IMG/VR virus record: IMGVR_UViG_3300042503_001006
Coordinates: 1 to 43,458 of that record
Strand: one strand, 5' to 3'
DNA: 43,458 bases
From: a virus
Position 1 is the first letter of the stretch; each line of letters opens with the position of its first letter. The position numbers and the translations under genes are program-made. Shown here piece by piece: positions 21,308 through 28,288 of the stretch. The notes beneath the pieces are model-generated. The model ran no database searches, was not told where the DNA came from, and worked only from the letters and a program-made list of their open reading frames with translations.

Positions 21308-21705
21308 TCGACTTCGAAGGGCTCAACACGAGCCGCCTCTCCGACGTCTACGGCGAGTGGCTCGCCGAGAACGGCTTCGAAGGCCACGAGCCTGCGGACG
21401 AGCTCCTGATGTTCAGCAAGGAGCTGACGAACCGCCAACGGGAATGGCTTGAAGACTTCTGCGCCGCGTTCAAAGCGCAAGAAAAACGCGAAGCTTGCGC
21501 CCTGATTTGTGATCGCTGGGCAAAGTGGCTCGGGCTTTCTTGGCACATCGATACACGAGCCGAAGAATATCTCGGCGACATGCCAGAGGCTTTCTACGTC
21601 GAATATGAAAACGACATGGACTACCTCCGCAACAATTCTTCGGACCCCTACGCAGACGCGATCGCTGCTTGGGAACGCGCCGGCATCATCAGCAAAGGAG
21701 AGTAA
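21304..21705 (+). CDS. Hypothetical acidic protein (133 aa)
   Basis: Start overlaps the preceding stop as ATGA. It contains WLAENGFEGHEPADELLMF, LTNRQREWLEDFCAAF and WAKWLGLSWHIDTRAEEYL and is rich in Asp/Glu. No recognised domain. Its acidic, Trp-rich character and the neighbouring HTH gene suggest a small regulatory or inhibitory protein, but nothing specific can be said. Confidence 0.65.
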   Translation: MIDFEGLNTSRLSDVYGEWLAENGFEGHEPADELLMFSKELTNRQREWLEDFCAAFKAQEKREACALICDRWAKWLGLSWHIDTRAEEYLGDMPEAFYVEYENDMDYLRNNSSDPYADAIAAWERAGIISKGE

Positions 21706-21706
21706 G

Positions 21707-22138
21707 ATGAAACACTACTACAGCGAGGCCGAGAAGAAGGCGTTTGCCGCCAAGATCAACGCCCTGCTCGACCAGAAAAACATGAGCCAGAGTGATCTGG
21801 CGCGCGCGATCTGGGGGACGGACAAAAACAAGACCGCAAAAACTGGCTACGTCGTCCAATATGGCCGCGATCGCATCAGCAACTATTGCCGTGGCGAAGC
21901 CATCCCGACGGCCCGCGCGCTGAAAGAGCTCTCCGTAGCCCTCAACGTCGCTCCGAACGACCTCCTCCACGGCGGTGGATATGGCCCCACCCGTCAGCCC
22001 ACCAAGGAAGCTCCCGTCAACGACATCAATCTGTCGGTCGTCGCCGGCGCCCCCGAGATGCTGCGCCTGCAGCTCGACGTCCTCCTCCCTGCCGCCATCG
22101 CCGCGCAGCTCGCGTCGGTCGTCACCGCCAACACATAA
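21707..22138 (+). CDS. XRE-family HTH regulator
   Basis: 143 residues from ATG 21707 with AAAGGAG upstream. The HTH is unusual in having an insertion: FAAKINALLDQKNMSQSDLARAIWG, then TDKNKTAKTGYVVQYGRD, then RISNYCRGEAIPTARALKELSVALNVAPNDLL. The C-terminus ends in a hydrophobic LQLDVLLPAAIAAQLASVV helix, a possible oligomerisation segment. It lies in the operon driven by the 20.64-kb promoter and may be a secondary regulator of the lysis/lysogeny choice. Confidence 0.75.
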   Translation: MKHYYSEAEKKAFAAKINALLDQKNMSQSDLARAIWGTDKNKTAKTGYVVQYGRDRISNYCRGEAIPTARALKELSVALNVAPNDLLHGGGYGPTRQPTKEAPVNDINLSVVAGAPEMLRLQLDVLLPAAIAAQLASVVTANT

Positions 22139-22149
22139 GGGTGCAGAAA

Positions 22150-22368
22150 ATGAAGAAGCTGATTATCATCGCCCTGATCGCCGCCTTCCCTGCGCAGGCC
22201 AAGCCCCTGTCGAAGATGACCTGCAAGGAGCTCCTCTTGGAGTCGTCCAGCATCGCCATGGAGTGCAAGGGCTACGACGCGAAAACGGCGCCGGCCATGT
22301 GCTCGGACTACTCACCGGAGCGGCTCGCGATCGACGCCGCCGTCAGCAAGAAGAAGTGCGAGTATTGA
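22150..22368 (+). CDS. Small secreted/periplasmic protein (72 aa)
   Basis: The first 18 residues, MKKLIIIALIAAFPAQA, form a classic signal peptide with an A-x-A cleavage site (PAQA). The mature part (about 54 residues) has four Cys (TCKELL, MECKGY, MCSDY, KKCEY), probably two disulfides. It resembles the layout of small HdeA-like periplasmic proteins, but I do not claim homology. A secreted protein in the lysogeny-side operon is a candidate for altering the host envelope. Confidence 0.7.
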   Translation: MKKLIIIALIAAFPAQAKPLSKMTCKELLLESSSIAMECKGYDAKTAPAMCSDYSPERLAIDAAVSKKKCEY

Positions 22369-22369
22369 G

Positions 22370-22537
22370 ATGACGCTTTGCGACGACGAAGACCTGCGGT
22401 TCAAGATCAAGGCGAAGATCACCGAGATCGCCCACAGCACGCCGGGCGGAGCCTCTCAAGAGATGATCGACCTGTTCCTCGAACTTGAAGATCTCATATC
22501 AGAGGCTTTCGAGCCGGAAGACGACGACGGGGGCTAA
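22370..22537 (+). CDS. Small acidic hypothetical protein (55 aa)
   Basis: ATG 22370 follows the preceding TGA by one base. LCDDEDLRFKIKAKITEIA, then SQEMIDLFLELEDLISEAFEPEDDDGG: highly acidic and helical. Its stop lies in the loop of the operon's terminator. No family. Confidence 0.6.
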   Translation: MTLCDDEDLRFKIKAKITEIAHSTPGGASQEMIDLFLELEDLISEAFEPEDDDGG

Positions 22538-22549
22538 AGGCCCCCGTTT
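22528..22549 (+). terminator. Terminator of the rightward operon
   Basis: Perfect stem CGGGGGC / GCCCCCG with loop TAAAG, followed by TTTCGCATTTT. It includes the last stop codon and separates the converging rightward and leftward transcription units; it may work in both directions. Confidence 0.7.
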
Positions 22550-22584
22550 CGCATTTTCTCCATGTATGCGCTCGCCTCGTCGAC

Positions 22585-22674
22585 TCATTGCTGGTCGACT
22601 TTTTGCGTCGGGATGCCGAGCTCGATGCTGCGGCCCAACTTGGCGCCTGAAAAGACGTCGGACAGAGAGGCCAT
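22585..22674 (-). CDS. Very small late protein (29 aa)
   Basis: ATG 22674 directly follows the preceding TAA. SLSDVFSGAKLGRSIELGIP shares the VFSGA motif with the C-terminus of the virion-like protein at 24249-24959 (LADVFSGAVSG). It is the last leftward gene before the convergent terminator. Coupling and shared motif support it. Confidence 0.45.
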   Translation of the reverse strand: MASLSDVFSGAKLGRSIELGIPTQKVDQQ

Positions 22675-22995
22675 TTAGATCCCCTGTGGGCGCCGCGGAG
22701 GCAGAGGAACCGGACCCGGCTGCGCAGGAGCGGGGGCCGGCGGCTTTGCGGCGGCCGGATCTGGAACCCAGCCCTCAAAGCCATCCCATTTGTAGCCGGG
22801 ACGCGCCGCTTCACCGCCGAAGGCGTTGCCAAAGAGCCCCTGTAGAAACTCCATCAGGCCGCCGCCGAGACCCTCTAGCCCTTCCATTGGGCCTTCAGAG
22901 TTCAACGCCGGGGCGACGGGCGCCGGCTGGGCTTGCGCGGCGAGCTGGTTGAGTTCGGCCTGTGGCGGCCTCGCTGGCGGGAGAGGAGGCGTCAT
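22675..22995 (-). CDS. Proline-rich small protein
   Basis: 106 residues from ATG 22995, which overlaps the previous stop (TGATG) and has AAGGA upstream; a start at 23025 is possible but less likely. Pro/Ala/Gln-rich ends (PPLPPARPPQAELNQ; PAPAPAQPGPVPLPP) flank a Gly-rich middle with a WDGFEGWVPDP motif. No domain; possibly virion-associated like its neighbours. Confidence 0.55.
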   Translation of the reverse strand: MTPPLPPARPPQAELNQLAAQAQPAPVAPALNSEGPMEGLEGLGGGLMEFLQGLFGNAFGGEAARPGYKWDGFEGWVPDPAAAKPPAPAPAQPGPVPLPPRRPQGI

Positions 22996-23198
22996 CACGG
23001 GTTCCTTGGTTGTTGGGCGAGCCATAGGAGAGACTTCACGTCGCTCTCCAGCTTGCCGAGATATTCGGCGGAGACGTTGTTCCCCGTCCCCTCATTCACG
23101 AACGTCGGCGCTTCTGCGACGAAGTTCATCATCCCGTCGATGACCTCCGGCGTCATGACGTAGTTGTTCTCGATCGGGGGGTCGATTTCCTCGTCCAT
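22995..23198 (-). CDS. Small hypothetical protein (67 aa)
   Basis: ATG 23198 follows the preceding stop by 9 bp. DEEIDPPIENNYVMTPEVID, then MMNFVAEAPTFVNEG, then LGKLESDVKSLLWLAQQP. An acidic beginning and a C-terminal helix; no family. The stop overlaps the next start as TGATG. Confidence 0.55.
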   Translation of the reverse strand: MDEEIDPPIENNYVMTPEVIDGMMNFVAEAPTFVNEGTGNNVSAEYLGKLESDVKSLLWLAQQPRNP

Positions 23199-23207
23199 CA
23201 CGCGTCC

Positions 23208-24236
23208 CTAGTTGAACAGGTTGAAGGACGGCGAGCGCATCTTGTTGGCCGCGCCGGAGACAGCATTGCCGAACATCGCCGCGAGGTTCGAGGGGCCGCC
23301 CCACGGCTCGCCGTTCTGGAAGTCGGAGACGTAGCCCTTCGACGTCTGCCCGGACGCCTTGCCCTCGGCGCCGATGTAGCCGCCAGCGGAGCCGCCGCCA
23401 GCCGCCTGAAACATCGGAGGGGGAGCGTCGCCACCGAAGCCCTTTGTCGTCTGCAAGCCGGCGTTCGTGTTCGGAGACCCCGTCGCCGCCGCCGTATTGG
23501 AGCTGGACGCCACAGTCGTGCCGTTGACGTTGGTCGTTCCGGGCTTCACCGGGTCTCCAGATAGGCCGGCATAAGCCGAGGAGGCCGAGCCCTGCACGCC
23601 GGGCGTCGGCGCCGGAGTGTTCAAATCCGTCACGCCCTGCGTCTTGTTAATCGTGTCCTGTACGTTGCCGATGCCACCAGCCGCCGCCGGGGTCGGCGTC
23701 GCTGCGGCTGCGGCCTGCTGCTGGAGCTTCTGCTGCGCGGCGGCCTGTTCGGCGGCCTGCTGCGCGGCGAGTTGCTGGGCCTGCTGCTGCGCCTGCTGGG
23801 CGGCTGCGGCCTTCGCCGCCTCGGCCTGCTGCGCGGCGATCTGCTGCTGCTTCTGCTGCTCGGCGATCTGCGCCTGTCTCTGCGCTTCGGCCTGCTGCGC
23901 GTTCCAAGCATCCTGCTGGGCCTTGAACGCCGCCTGCTGGCGGGCAAGCTCGGCCTGCTGCGCGGCGTAAGCGTCCTGCTGCGCCTTGATCTCAGCCTGT
24001 CTCTGCGCTTCGGCCTGCTGCGCAGCGAGCTGGGCTTGTCTCTGCTGCTCCGCCTGCTGCGCAGCGAGCTGCGCCTGACGTTGCTGTTCGGCTTGCTGCG
24101 CGGCGATCTGCGCCTGTCTCTGACGTTCGGCTTCAGCCGCTGCGGCTTCCTGCGCAGCGCGCTGTCTCGCGGCTTCTTCGGCGGCGCGCTGCTGCGCCTG
24201 CTGCTGTGCAATGATTGCGGCCCATACCCACCACAT
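23208..24236 (-). CDS. Gln/Ala-rich coiled-coil repeat protein, probable virion or internal protein
   Basis: 342 residues. After MWWVWAAIIAQQQAQQ, residues about 10-175 are built almost only of Ala, Gln, Glu and Arg, with repeating AAQQAEQQRQAQL units of about 13 residues; this would be a long helical coiled coil. The rest is Gly/Ala/Asn/Ser-rich (TPGVQGSASSAYAG; AGGGSAGGYIGAEG) and ends KMRSPSFNLFN. The gene lies among virion-structure and lysis genes. A long helical protein there could be an internal or ejected virion component. Low complexity prevents assignment. Confidence 0.65.
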   Translation of the reverse strand: MWWVWAAIIAQQQAQQRAAEEAARQRAAQEAAAAEAERQRQAQIAAQQAEQQRQAQLAAQQAEQQRQAQLAAQQAEAQRQAEIKAQQDAYAAQQAELARQQAAFKAQQDAWNAQQAEAQRQAQIAEQQKQQQIAAQQAEAAKAAAAQQAQQQAQQLAAQQAAEQAAAQQKLQQQAAAAATPTPAAAGGIGNVQDTINKTQGVTDLNTPAPTPGVQGSASSAYAGLSGDPVKPGTTNVNGTTVASSSNTAAATGSPNTNAGLQTTKGFGGDAPPPMFQAAGGGSAGGYIGAEGKASGQTSKGYVSDFQNGEPWGGPSNLAAMFGNAVSGAANKMRSPSFNLFN

Positions 24237-24248
24237 CGGCGTTTCTCC

Positions 24249-24959
24249 TTAGAAAATGCTTTTGCCGGAGCTGGCGTTATTGCTTGGCGAACTGCCACTG
24301 ACGGCGCCCGAGAAGACATCTGCTAGGCCAGTCTTGGCGTTCGGGTCGGCGTCTGTAACGAGACCCATGCCGGCGGCCGGCTTCAGGCTGTCGGCGCCAG
24401 CGCCTCCAGACACCATTCCGCCGCCGCCACCCCACGGCGTAACGGCGACGCCAGGCATGTTGCGGCCCAGAATGTCTTTCTTCTGGTTGGCGGCATTGAG
24501 CCAAGTGCCCGACTGATCGACGGTCTTTTTGAAGTTCGTGTAGTCGTCGAACGACTGCTTATCTAGCTTGCCGTAGAAGTCGTCGATCTTCGATATGTTG
24601 CCGTCGACCGTGTCTTGAGACGCGCCGGCTGGATTGGCGTCGTCGTAGGTGAAGTCGATTGAGCTGTCGACGGTGTAGGGGGTCCACGTCTTCTTCGTGT
24701 TCGCCGTGTAAGTCGGATCGACTTTCAAAATCTCGTCGATGTTGGTGTTGTATTGATCATACAAGCCGGACATCTTCTTGTTCTGCTCGTCGACAAGCGT
24801 CTGATAGCGCCCCGCATTGGTTTTTTCATAACCCTGCGTGCGCTTCAGATTGTCAGCCGCAATCTGCTGACGCTGCGCCTCGGCCTGCTGCTGCATTTGC
24901 TGCATCACAAGGGCCATCATCATGGCGGACGAACCGCCGTCTCCACCTCCGCCGCCCAT
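24249..24959 (-). CDS. Gly-rich internal virion-type protein
   Basis: 236 residues. It starts MGGGGGDGGSSAMMMALVMQ and continues with a Gln-rich helix (MQQMQQQAEAQRQQIAADN), resembling the start of the 217-residue protein at 32.3-32.9 kb (MGGGGGGG...FQIMQAREARAREEQRQ). The middle (YQTLVDEQNKKMSGLYDQYN, then FYGKLDKQSFDDY) is helical, and the end is Gly/Ser-rich. The similar N-terminal design suggests a family of small virion or DNA-ejection proteins in this phage. Confidence 0.6.
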   Translation of the reverse strand: MGGGGGDGGSSAMMMALVMQQMQQQAEAQRQQIAADNLKRTQGYEKTNAGRYQTLVDEQNKKMSGLYDQYNTNIDEILKVDPTYTANTKKTWTPYTVDSSIDFTYDDANPAGASQDTVDGNISKIDDFYGKLDKQSFDDYTNFKKTVDQSGTWLNAANQKKDILGRNMPGVAVTPWGGGGGMVSGGAGADSLKPAAGMGLVTDADPNAKTGLADVFSGAVSGSSPSNNASSGKSIF

Positions 24960-24971
24960 GTTCGTGTCTCC

Positions 24972-25145
24972 TTAATTAGCTGGAGCCGTCACGACCGGCG
25001 TCTCCACCGTCCGCTCGGTGCCGGAAGTGTCTCTGCGCGAAGCCGGGACGTTATAGAGCCGACGCGGCATGGAGTGCGGGCGTCCGATGATGATTGCCGG
25101 CTCCGGAGCGGGTTTCGGCGCGGCGACCGATTTCGTTTTTGCCAT
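24972..25145 (-). CDS. Small basic protein (57 aa)
   Basis: ATG 25145; AKTKSVAAPKPAPEPAIIIG, then PRRLYNVPASRRDTSG and a short acidic end. Basic and proline-rich, with no domain. Its stop overlaps the TAAGGAG that serves the next gene. It lies between the membrane protein and the Gly-rich protein in the late operon. Confidence 0.5.
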   Translation of the reverse strand: MAKTKSVAAPKPAPEPAIIIGRPHSMPRRLYNVPASRRDTSGTERTVETPVVTAPAN

Positions 25146-25157
25146 GATGTTTCTCCT

Positions 25158-25616
25158 TTATTTCGTGGGTCGCGCCGGAGACGCGGGAACTACTGCGTGC
25201 GGCTCCGGCTGCGGAGGGGGGCTCGGCGGCGGGGGCGGCGCGTATTGCGGATAATACGGCTGCGGTTGCTGCGGCGCGTAACGCGGCGTCATGTTGTCAG
25301 GGACGATACATTTCGCCGCCATGTCCAGCGCTTTATTTTGCAGCTCTTTGAGGTCGTTGTCTCGCGACTTTACATATCCAGCCGTGCGCTCCTGCACGAC
25401 ATTCAGATACCAACCCGCGCCACAGAAGATGAGCAAGTTGAGAAGCAACAAGCCAGTGAGCATCGGGTTGACCTTGTAGGCGTCGACCACTTTGCTCGCC
25501 ACGTCGTTGTTCGACATGCCGATGAATTGAGGGGCCGCTTGCGGCGGCTCCCTGTATTGTGGTTGTCCGTATTGCTGCGGCTGCTGCGACGGACGCGGCG
25601 GGGGCATGTTAGACAT
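25158..25616 (-). CDS. Single-helix membrane protein, lysis-module candidate
   Basis: 152 residues from ATG 25616, which overlaps the endolysin stop within ATGTCTAA. A Pro/Gln-rich N-terminus (about 1-40) is followed by one transmembrane helix, MLTGLLLLNLLIFCGAGWYL (about residues 53-72), then a short helical part with one Cys (LDMAAKCIVP) and a long proline-rich tail. The placement next to the endolysin and the Pro-rich tail resemble spanin-like or holin-like lysis proteins, but neither class is proved. Confidence 0.55.
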   Translation of the reverse strand: MSNMPPPRPSQQPQQYGQPQYREPPQAAPQFIGMSNNDVASKVVDAYKVNPMLTGLLLLNLLIFCGAGWYLNVVQERTAGYVKSRDNDLKELQNKALDMAAKCIVPDNMTPRYAPQQPQPYYPQYAPPPPPSPPPQPEPHAVVPASPARPTK

Positions 25617-26406
25617 TGTAGCCCCCCGCGACGACTTTACGGACGGCGTGCTGCACATCTTCGTCTGTCTCCAGCGCGTAGATCAACCACGCGTTGAAGT
25701 TCTCGTCGGTGATCGTCACGACATCTTCGCTCGGTTCTTCCGGCGTCGGCAGCGGCGGATTTTCCGGCACAATCGGAGACGGATTTTCAATCGGCGGGAA
25801 CTCGACCTCGGGCTCCTCCGGCACAGGTTCGGTCGGCACATACGCCGCGCGAGCCTTGTTGAGAGCGTCAAGGAATTTGAAGCCCAACGCGGCGATCTCG
25901 ACTTTCTTGTCGGTGCCGTTGATGATGCGGCGCGCTTCTTCCATCTGCGACTGCGTCGGACGAACGCCCGCGCGGAAATAATCCGCCAGCTTCTTGCCGG
26001 TGAACTTGCCTTTAATCATGCCGTCGAAGGCGACGTGGAGCGCCCCCGGCCACGCAAGCGCGTCGTCGGGGCGCGCCGGGTCGAAGCCGTATTTGTTGTA
26101 ATTTTCGAGCCACGTTAGCTGGACGAGACCCCTGCCGTAGTAGGGGTAATAGGGCTTGCTCTGGAGATACGACGCGGAGCCATATTCCTTGATCGGCTGC
26201 ATCGTGTGCGCGGTTTCCCACTTAGCAGTTGCGAGCAGATAGCAAAGCTCTTCATCCGGCATCGCCGGCCACACTTGGTCGCGATAGCCGAGAATGTTCT
26301 CCATGCCCTCGACCTGATCGCCAGTGAGCGTTCCGCCGAAAAGATTGCGACGCACCTCAGTGAAAAATGTGCCGACGTCGACCTGATTAATTTCCCACTG
26401 GCTCAT
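25609..26406 (-). CDS. Endolysin, GH19 chitinase/lysozyme-like
   Basis: 265 residues. The catalytic part (about 20-190) shows LLATAKWETAHTMQPIKE, with the GH19-type catalytic Glu in KWET, then YGRGLVQLTWLENYNKYG, a well-conserved GH19 lysozyme stretch. A Pro/Glu-rich linker (PTEPVPEEPEVEFPPIENP) leads to a C-terminal helical part. No signal peptide is visible, so it would need a holin. The ATG overlaps the preceding stop; the following membrane protein fits a lysis pair. Confidence 0.82.
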   Translation of the reverse strand: MSQWEINQVDVGTFFTEVRRNLFGGTLTGDQVEGMENILGYRDQVWPAMPDEELCYLLATAKWETAHTMQPIKEYGSASYLQSKPYYPYYGRGLVQLTWLENYNKYGFDPARPDDALAWPGALHVAFDGMIKGKFTGKKLADYFRAGVRPTQSQMEEARRIINGTDKKVEIAALGFKFLDALNKARAAYVPTEPVPEEPEVEFPPIENPSPIVPENPPLPTPEEPSEDVVTITDENFNAWLIYALETDEDVQHAVRKVVAGGYNV

Positions 26407-27476
26407 CCGAACAATCCCCCGAGATCAAACCCGCCAAAATCCATTCCACCAAAGCCGCCGCCCATGTCGCCGGTCATCATCTCTGGTGGCATAACTGCAT
26501 TGGAGAACAAGCCACCAAGGCCGCCATCCATGCCCGGCATCTGTGCGCTCATCGGGCTCATCATCGGGCCGCCCGCCATGCTCGACGTCGGGTCGATCGA
26601 CATGCCTTCCATCGGCGACATCTGCGCTTGCTGCACGCCCGGCTCGTGGAGCACGGGAGCGTCGGCGTGCTGCATCGGCGGCGCGACAGGGTTCTCCATC
26701 ATCGCCATGCGGTTCGGGGCGCCGACGGACGCCGAGTGACGCGCCATGTCGCGGAACTCGTTGTCGCCACCGCGCGGCGCGACTTGGTTCAACGCCGAGT
26801 AACGCTGGTTGCTCAACGCCTGCGGCGGGGATGGCTCGGCGAGCTGCATCGGCGGAGCGGACGGCTTCAGCGCCGCCGGATGGACGGCCTGCGCCATCAT
26901 CGTCGCCATCGGCGACTGCGCCGTCTGCGTATTGCCCGGCATACCTGCGAGCATCTGCGCGTCGCCCATCCGCATCTGCCCCTGATCGGGCGTCACAGGC
27001 TGCGCAGGGTTCTGCTGAAACCGCTGATGGCCGATCTCGGCTGTCTTGTAGTTCTCGTTCCACCACTTCGGCGCCTTGTGTCCCGGCATACCTTGCGGCG
27101 CGTAGTATTGGTTCGCGCCTCCGGTCGGGTCCGGCTCCATGCGACCGAGCACGCGATCGGCGAGCTCGTAGTTGTGCTTCATTGTCTCGCCGTCGGCAGG
27201 CATCGCCATCGTGCGCTTGCCGCTCTCGTTTTCGGAGCCGTGCGGGTTGAACGCGGAGAATTGATTCTCCGCGCGCACCTGCGCCTCGATGCCGCGTCCA
27301 AATCCGTTGTAGTTGCTGTCGGCGCGATTGCGCACGACGTTCGCGACCGCGAGCTTTCCCGCATCGCCTTCACCGCCGGCCTCGGCCTCAATCAGGCGCG
27401 CGAGAGCGTCGCGGTCTCCCTGAAAATTCGGAGACCACCCGGGGCCGCGCGGCGCATGGTGCTTGTGTCTTTTCAT
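26403..27476 (-). CDS. Cell-wall hydrolase (SleB-like) with Met/Gly/Pro-rich tail
   Basis: 357 residues. Residues about 20-155 match the SleB/hydrolase_2 pattern: LARLIEAEAGGEGDAGKLAVANVVRNRA, then QVRAENQFSAFN and the aromatic-rich YYAPQGMPGHKAPKWWN. The rest is Met/Gln/Pro/Gly-rich low complexity (MLAGMPGNTQTAQSPMATMM; then a GGLGGLFSN-type end). The N-terminus is basic (KRHKHHAPRG). It may be a virion-attached peptidoglycan hydrolase used in entry, since the endolysin is separate. Coupled by ATGA on both sides. Confidence 0.75.
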   Translation of the reverse strand: MKRHKHHAPRGPGWSPNFQGDRDALARLIEAEAGGEGDAGKLAVANVVRNRADSNYNGFGRGIEAQVRAENQFSAFNPHGSENESGKRTMAMPADGETMKHNYELADRVLGRMEPDPTGGANQYYAPQGMPGHKAPKWWNENYKTAEIGHQRFQQNPAQPVTPDQGQMRMGDAQMLAGMPGNTQTAQSPMATMMAQAVHPAALKPSAPPMQLAEPSPPQALSNQRYSALNQVAPRGGDNEFRDMARHSASVGAPNRMAMMENPVAPPMQHADAPVLHEPGVQQAQMSPMEGMSIDPTSSMAGGPMMSPMSAQMPGMDGGLGGLFSNAVMPPEMMTGDMGGGFGGMDFGGFDLGGLFG

Positions 27477-28288
27477 CCGACGTTCGTCTTTCTCATCGAC
27501 GGCATGTCTTTCGCGGTTCCGATGCTTTTGAAGTCGGCGCCTTGGAAGACGTTCGCGAGGTTAAATTCCGCAGGGTCCGGGCGCGCGCCCATCGCCTTCT
27601 GCTGCTGGATCGTGGCCCACTTGGCGGAGGCCGGATCTTCGACCGGCGGCGCTTCCATCTCTGCTGGCATCGGCGGCACAGACAGCTCATCGAGCTGCGG
27701 CGCGAGAGAGCCCGCCGCCGGCGCCGACATGCCGCCGTCGTAGCCGTCGCTTTCTTGATTGATGTAGACGTCGGCTGGCGGAGGCGGGGGAGCTTCCGGC
27801 ATGATGATCGTGTCGCCGCCACCCTGCCCGGGTTGAGCGGCTGCGACGGCCACGGGGGCGCCATTGCCTGTCACCCCCATGCGTGCGGCGAACTGCGCGC
27901 CCATGCGAGAGATTGCCGCCTCACCGCCGGCGTTCGGGATCGCGTACCAAGTCGTCGATCGCTGCTGTGGCGAGAGACGTGACATCAAGTCGATCGCGAA
28001 TTGATTCTGCTCGCGCCAATTATTCGCGCTCGGGCGCGCGCCGTATTGACGCGTGAACTGTGCGGCCTGCCCGCCGCCAGCGACGGCGCCCGGCGTCGGC
28101 GAGCCAGAGTAGAGCTGCCAAGGGCCGTAGCTGTAGCCCTTTGCGTCTGGGTTGCCGAACGTCGGAGAGTTGATGACGCGCGGGATCAGGCCCTCGCGCG
28201 ACGCAATACCTAGCGCGAGATTGGGGTCAACGCCGCGAGCTTTCGCGCGCTGGATGATGTCCTGTGCAATCTCTTGGATCGTCGGCAT
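27473..28288 (-). CDS. Lytic-transglycosylase-like virion protein
   Basis: 271 residues. The start IQEIAQDIIQRAKARGVDPNLALGIASREG, then GYSYGPWQLYSGSPT, has the lysozyme-like fold signature: catalytic-type Glu in SREG and the G-x-x-Q-x-Y step. Residues about 160-271 are a Pro/Gly-rich linker and end (GGDTIIMPEAPPPPPADVYI). It probably belongs to the ejected proteins that open peptidoglycan. It begins with TGATG overlap after the 527-residue protein, as part of one transcript. Confidence 0.7.
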   Translation of the reverse strand: MPTIQEIAQDIIQRAKARGVDPNLALGIASREGLIPRVINSPTFGNPDAKGYSYGPWQLYSGSPTPGAVAGGGQAAQFTRQYGARPSANNWREQNQFAIDLMSRLSPQQRSTTWYAIPNAGGEAAISRMGAQFAARMGVTGNGAPVAVAAAQPGQGGGDTIIMPEAPPPPPADVYINQESDGYDGGMSAPAAGSLAPQLDELSVPPMPAEMEAPPVEDPASAKWATIQQQKAMGARPDPAEFNLANVFQGADFKSIGTAKDMPSMRKTNVG

